Shown here one piece after another: positions 63,259 to 64,000 of a stretch of 64,000 bases of DNA. This stretch comes from Roseateles_B sp041905785 (GTDB lineage: Bacteria > Pseudomonadota > Gammaproteobacteria > Burkholderiales > Burkholderiaceae_C), in contig JAYRKJ010000022.1 in assembly GCA_041905785.1 (NCBI GenBank), positions 46,569 to 110,568 on the forward strand, given 5' to 3'. The notes under the pieces were generated by a model. It was given only the letters and a program-made list of their open reading frames with translations. It was not told the origin of the DNA and searched no databases. How positions within the stretch are numbered: the first letter of the stretch is position 1; each line of letters starts with the position of its first letter. Made by a program: the position numbers and the translations under genes.

Positions 63259-63303
63259 GGGTAAACACCAGGAGTTGTGAATCGGCAGTCCTGGTGTTTA
63301 CCC
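63259..63303. repeat. Perfect 15-bp inverted repeat before the sigma54 promoter
   Basis: GGGTAAACACCAGGA (63259-63273) and TCCTGGTGTTTACCC (63289-63303) are exact reverse complements around a 15-base spacer. The downstream arm ends 16 bases before the promoter -24 element. It could bind a second regulator or act as a DNA-bending site. Confidence 0.85.
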
Positions 63304-63318
63304 GTGATTTTCGCGGTG

Positions 63319-63334
63319 TGGCACGGCTCATGCA
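63319..63334 (+). promoter_or_regulatory. Sigma54 (-24/-12) promoter for livH
   Basis: TGGCACGGCTCATGCA matches the consensus TGGCACG-N4-TTGCA at all conserved positions but one, with the correct 10-base gap between GG and GC. It lies 60 bases before the livH start codon. A sigma54 activator gene is adjacent. Confidence 0.82.
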
Positions 63335-63393
63335 GTAAGTGAGCCCAGTGGGGCGGCACCTCCGCCCGGCAAAGAAGTAAAGGAAGACCTGTT

Positions 63394-64000
63394 ATGGAGA
63401 CTTTTCTGCAACAGATCATCAACGGTCTGGTGCTCGGGAGCATGTATGCGCTCGTGGCGCTGGGATACACGATGGTCTACGGCATCATCAACCTGATCAA
63501 TTTCGCGCACGGCGAGATCCTGATGGCGGGCGCACTCACCAGCTGGACCGTGGTGACCTTGCTGGCGGACGCCGGCCTGCCGGGCTGGGCCCTGATGGTC
63601 ATTGCGCTGATGTGTGCGGTGGCTGTTTGCACCTTCCTGAACTTCGCGATTGAGAAGGTGGCCTACCGGCCGCTGCGCAACGCGCCGCGCCTGGCGCCGC
63701 TGATCACGGCCATGGGCATGTCGCTGCTGCTGCAGACGCTGGCGATGATCGTGTGGAAGCCCAATCCCAAGCCCTTTCCGCTGCTGCTGCCCACCGAGCC
63801 GTTCAACCTGGGCGGTCCGGTGATCACGGTGACGCAGGTGCTGATCCTGGTGCTGACGGTGGTGATCCTGGCTGGGCTGATGTACCTGGTGAACCACACC
63901 AAGCTGGGCCGCGCGATGCGCGCCACAGCGGAGAACCCGCGCGTGGCGGGGCTGATGGGGGTGAAGCCGGACTTCGTGATCTCGGCGACCTTCGTGATCG
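63394..64000 (+). CDS. livH: Branched-chain amino-acid-type ABC permease LivH (partial, runs off window)
   Basis: 202 codons to the window edge; AGGA nine bases upstream. The LivH/UrtB N-terminus is clear: LQQIINGLVLGSMYALVALGYTMVYGIINLINFAHGE, then VAYRPLRNAPRLAPLITAMGMSL and HTKLGRAMRATAENPRVAGLMG. About five membrane helices are visible. It would pair with LivM, two ATPases and a binding protein beyond the window. The substrate may be amino acids, urea or amides. Confidence 0.93.
   Translation, partial: METFLQQIINGLVLGSMYALVALGYTMVYGIINLINFAHGEILMAGALTSWTVVTLLADAGLPGWALMVIALMCAVAVCTFLNFAIEKVAYRPLRNAPRLAPLITAMGMSLLLQTLAMIVWKPNPKPFPLLLPTEPFNLGGPVITVTQVLILVLTVVILAGLMYLVNHTKLGRAMRATAENPRVAGLMGVKPDFVISATFVI

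Overview
The window is high-GC, gene-dense bacterial DNA from a betaproteobacterium of the order Burkholderiales, probably the Comamonadaceae/Sphaerotilaceae neighbourhood; I do not name a genus. Supporting evidence is the gene order mltG-tmk-holB-pilZ-tatD, ybgC-tolQRA, trmJ-cysE, ygfZ followed by a DUF4936 gene, RibB with a decayed GTP-cyclohydrolase half, and a MSHA-type pilus locus. No tRNA, rRNA, CRISPR array or prophage was seen.

Region by region. 1-11.07 kb (minus strand) is a mannose-sensitive-haemagglutinin (MSHA) type IV pilus operon: two GspE-type ATPases, mshG, mshA, mshC, mshD, mshO, mshP and a truncated mshQ, mostly overlapping by 1-4 bases. 11.3-14.7 kb holds an ECF sigma factor with a zinc-type anti-sigma, divergent from a four-gene MNIO (DUF692) RiPP operon of the bufferin type (DUF2282 precursor, DUF692, DUF2063, DoxX). 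14.7-17.2 kb is tolA-tolR-tolQ-ybgC without tolB-pal. 17.2-21.8 kb has an aminotransferase, nusB and riboflavin genes (ribH, ribB-type, ribD; no ribE). 21.9-26.7 kb is a second, minor-pilin operon (fimT, pilE-like, pilW, pilX, pilV). 26.9-28.9 kb is nrdR and glyA, the latter behind a ZTP (pfl) riboswitch. 29-45.3 kb is mostly housekeeping (lytic transglycosylase, ubiD, ydcF-like, msrA, pdxH, mobA-like, suhB, trmJ, cysE, mogA, darP, pmbA), interrupted by a probable zinc-uptake block (ABC ATPase, FtsX-type permease, small secreted protein, ZnuD-like receptor) at 33.5-38.3 kb.

45.5-49.3 kb has a TRAP-type binding protein, aceA with a long repeat-containing upstream region, and a deleted group II intron lying directly behind the aceA terminator. 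49.5-57.5 kb is an esterase, a thioesterase-acetyltransferase fusion, DUF4936, ygfZ, then mltG-tmk-holB-pilZ-tatD-ankyrin. 57.7-64 kb has a small conserved protein, an amino-acid binding protein, fused insertion-sequence scraps beside a small membrane protein, and a DctB/DctD-like two-component system divergent from a livH-type permease that is cut by the window end. The divergent gap carries paired palindromic sites, a perfect 15-bp inverted repeat and a sigma54 promoter.

The most notable elements are the bufferin-type operon with its own sigma factor, the unassigned multi-stem RNA downstream of ubiD (31692-31924), the sigma54 control region upstream of livH, the ZTP riboswitch, and a pilus ATPase carrying four 30-residue-spaced MshEN motifs.
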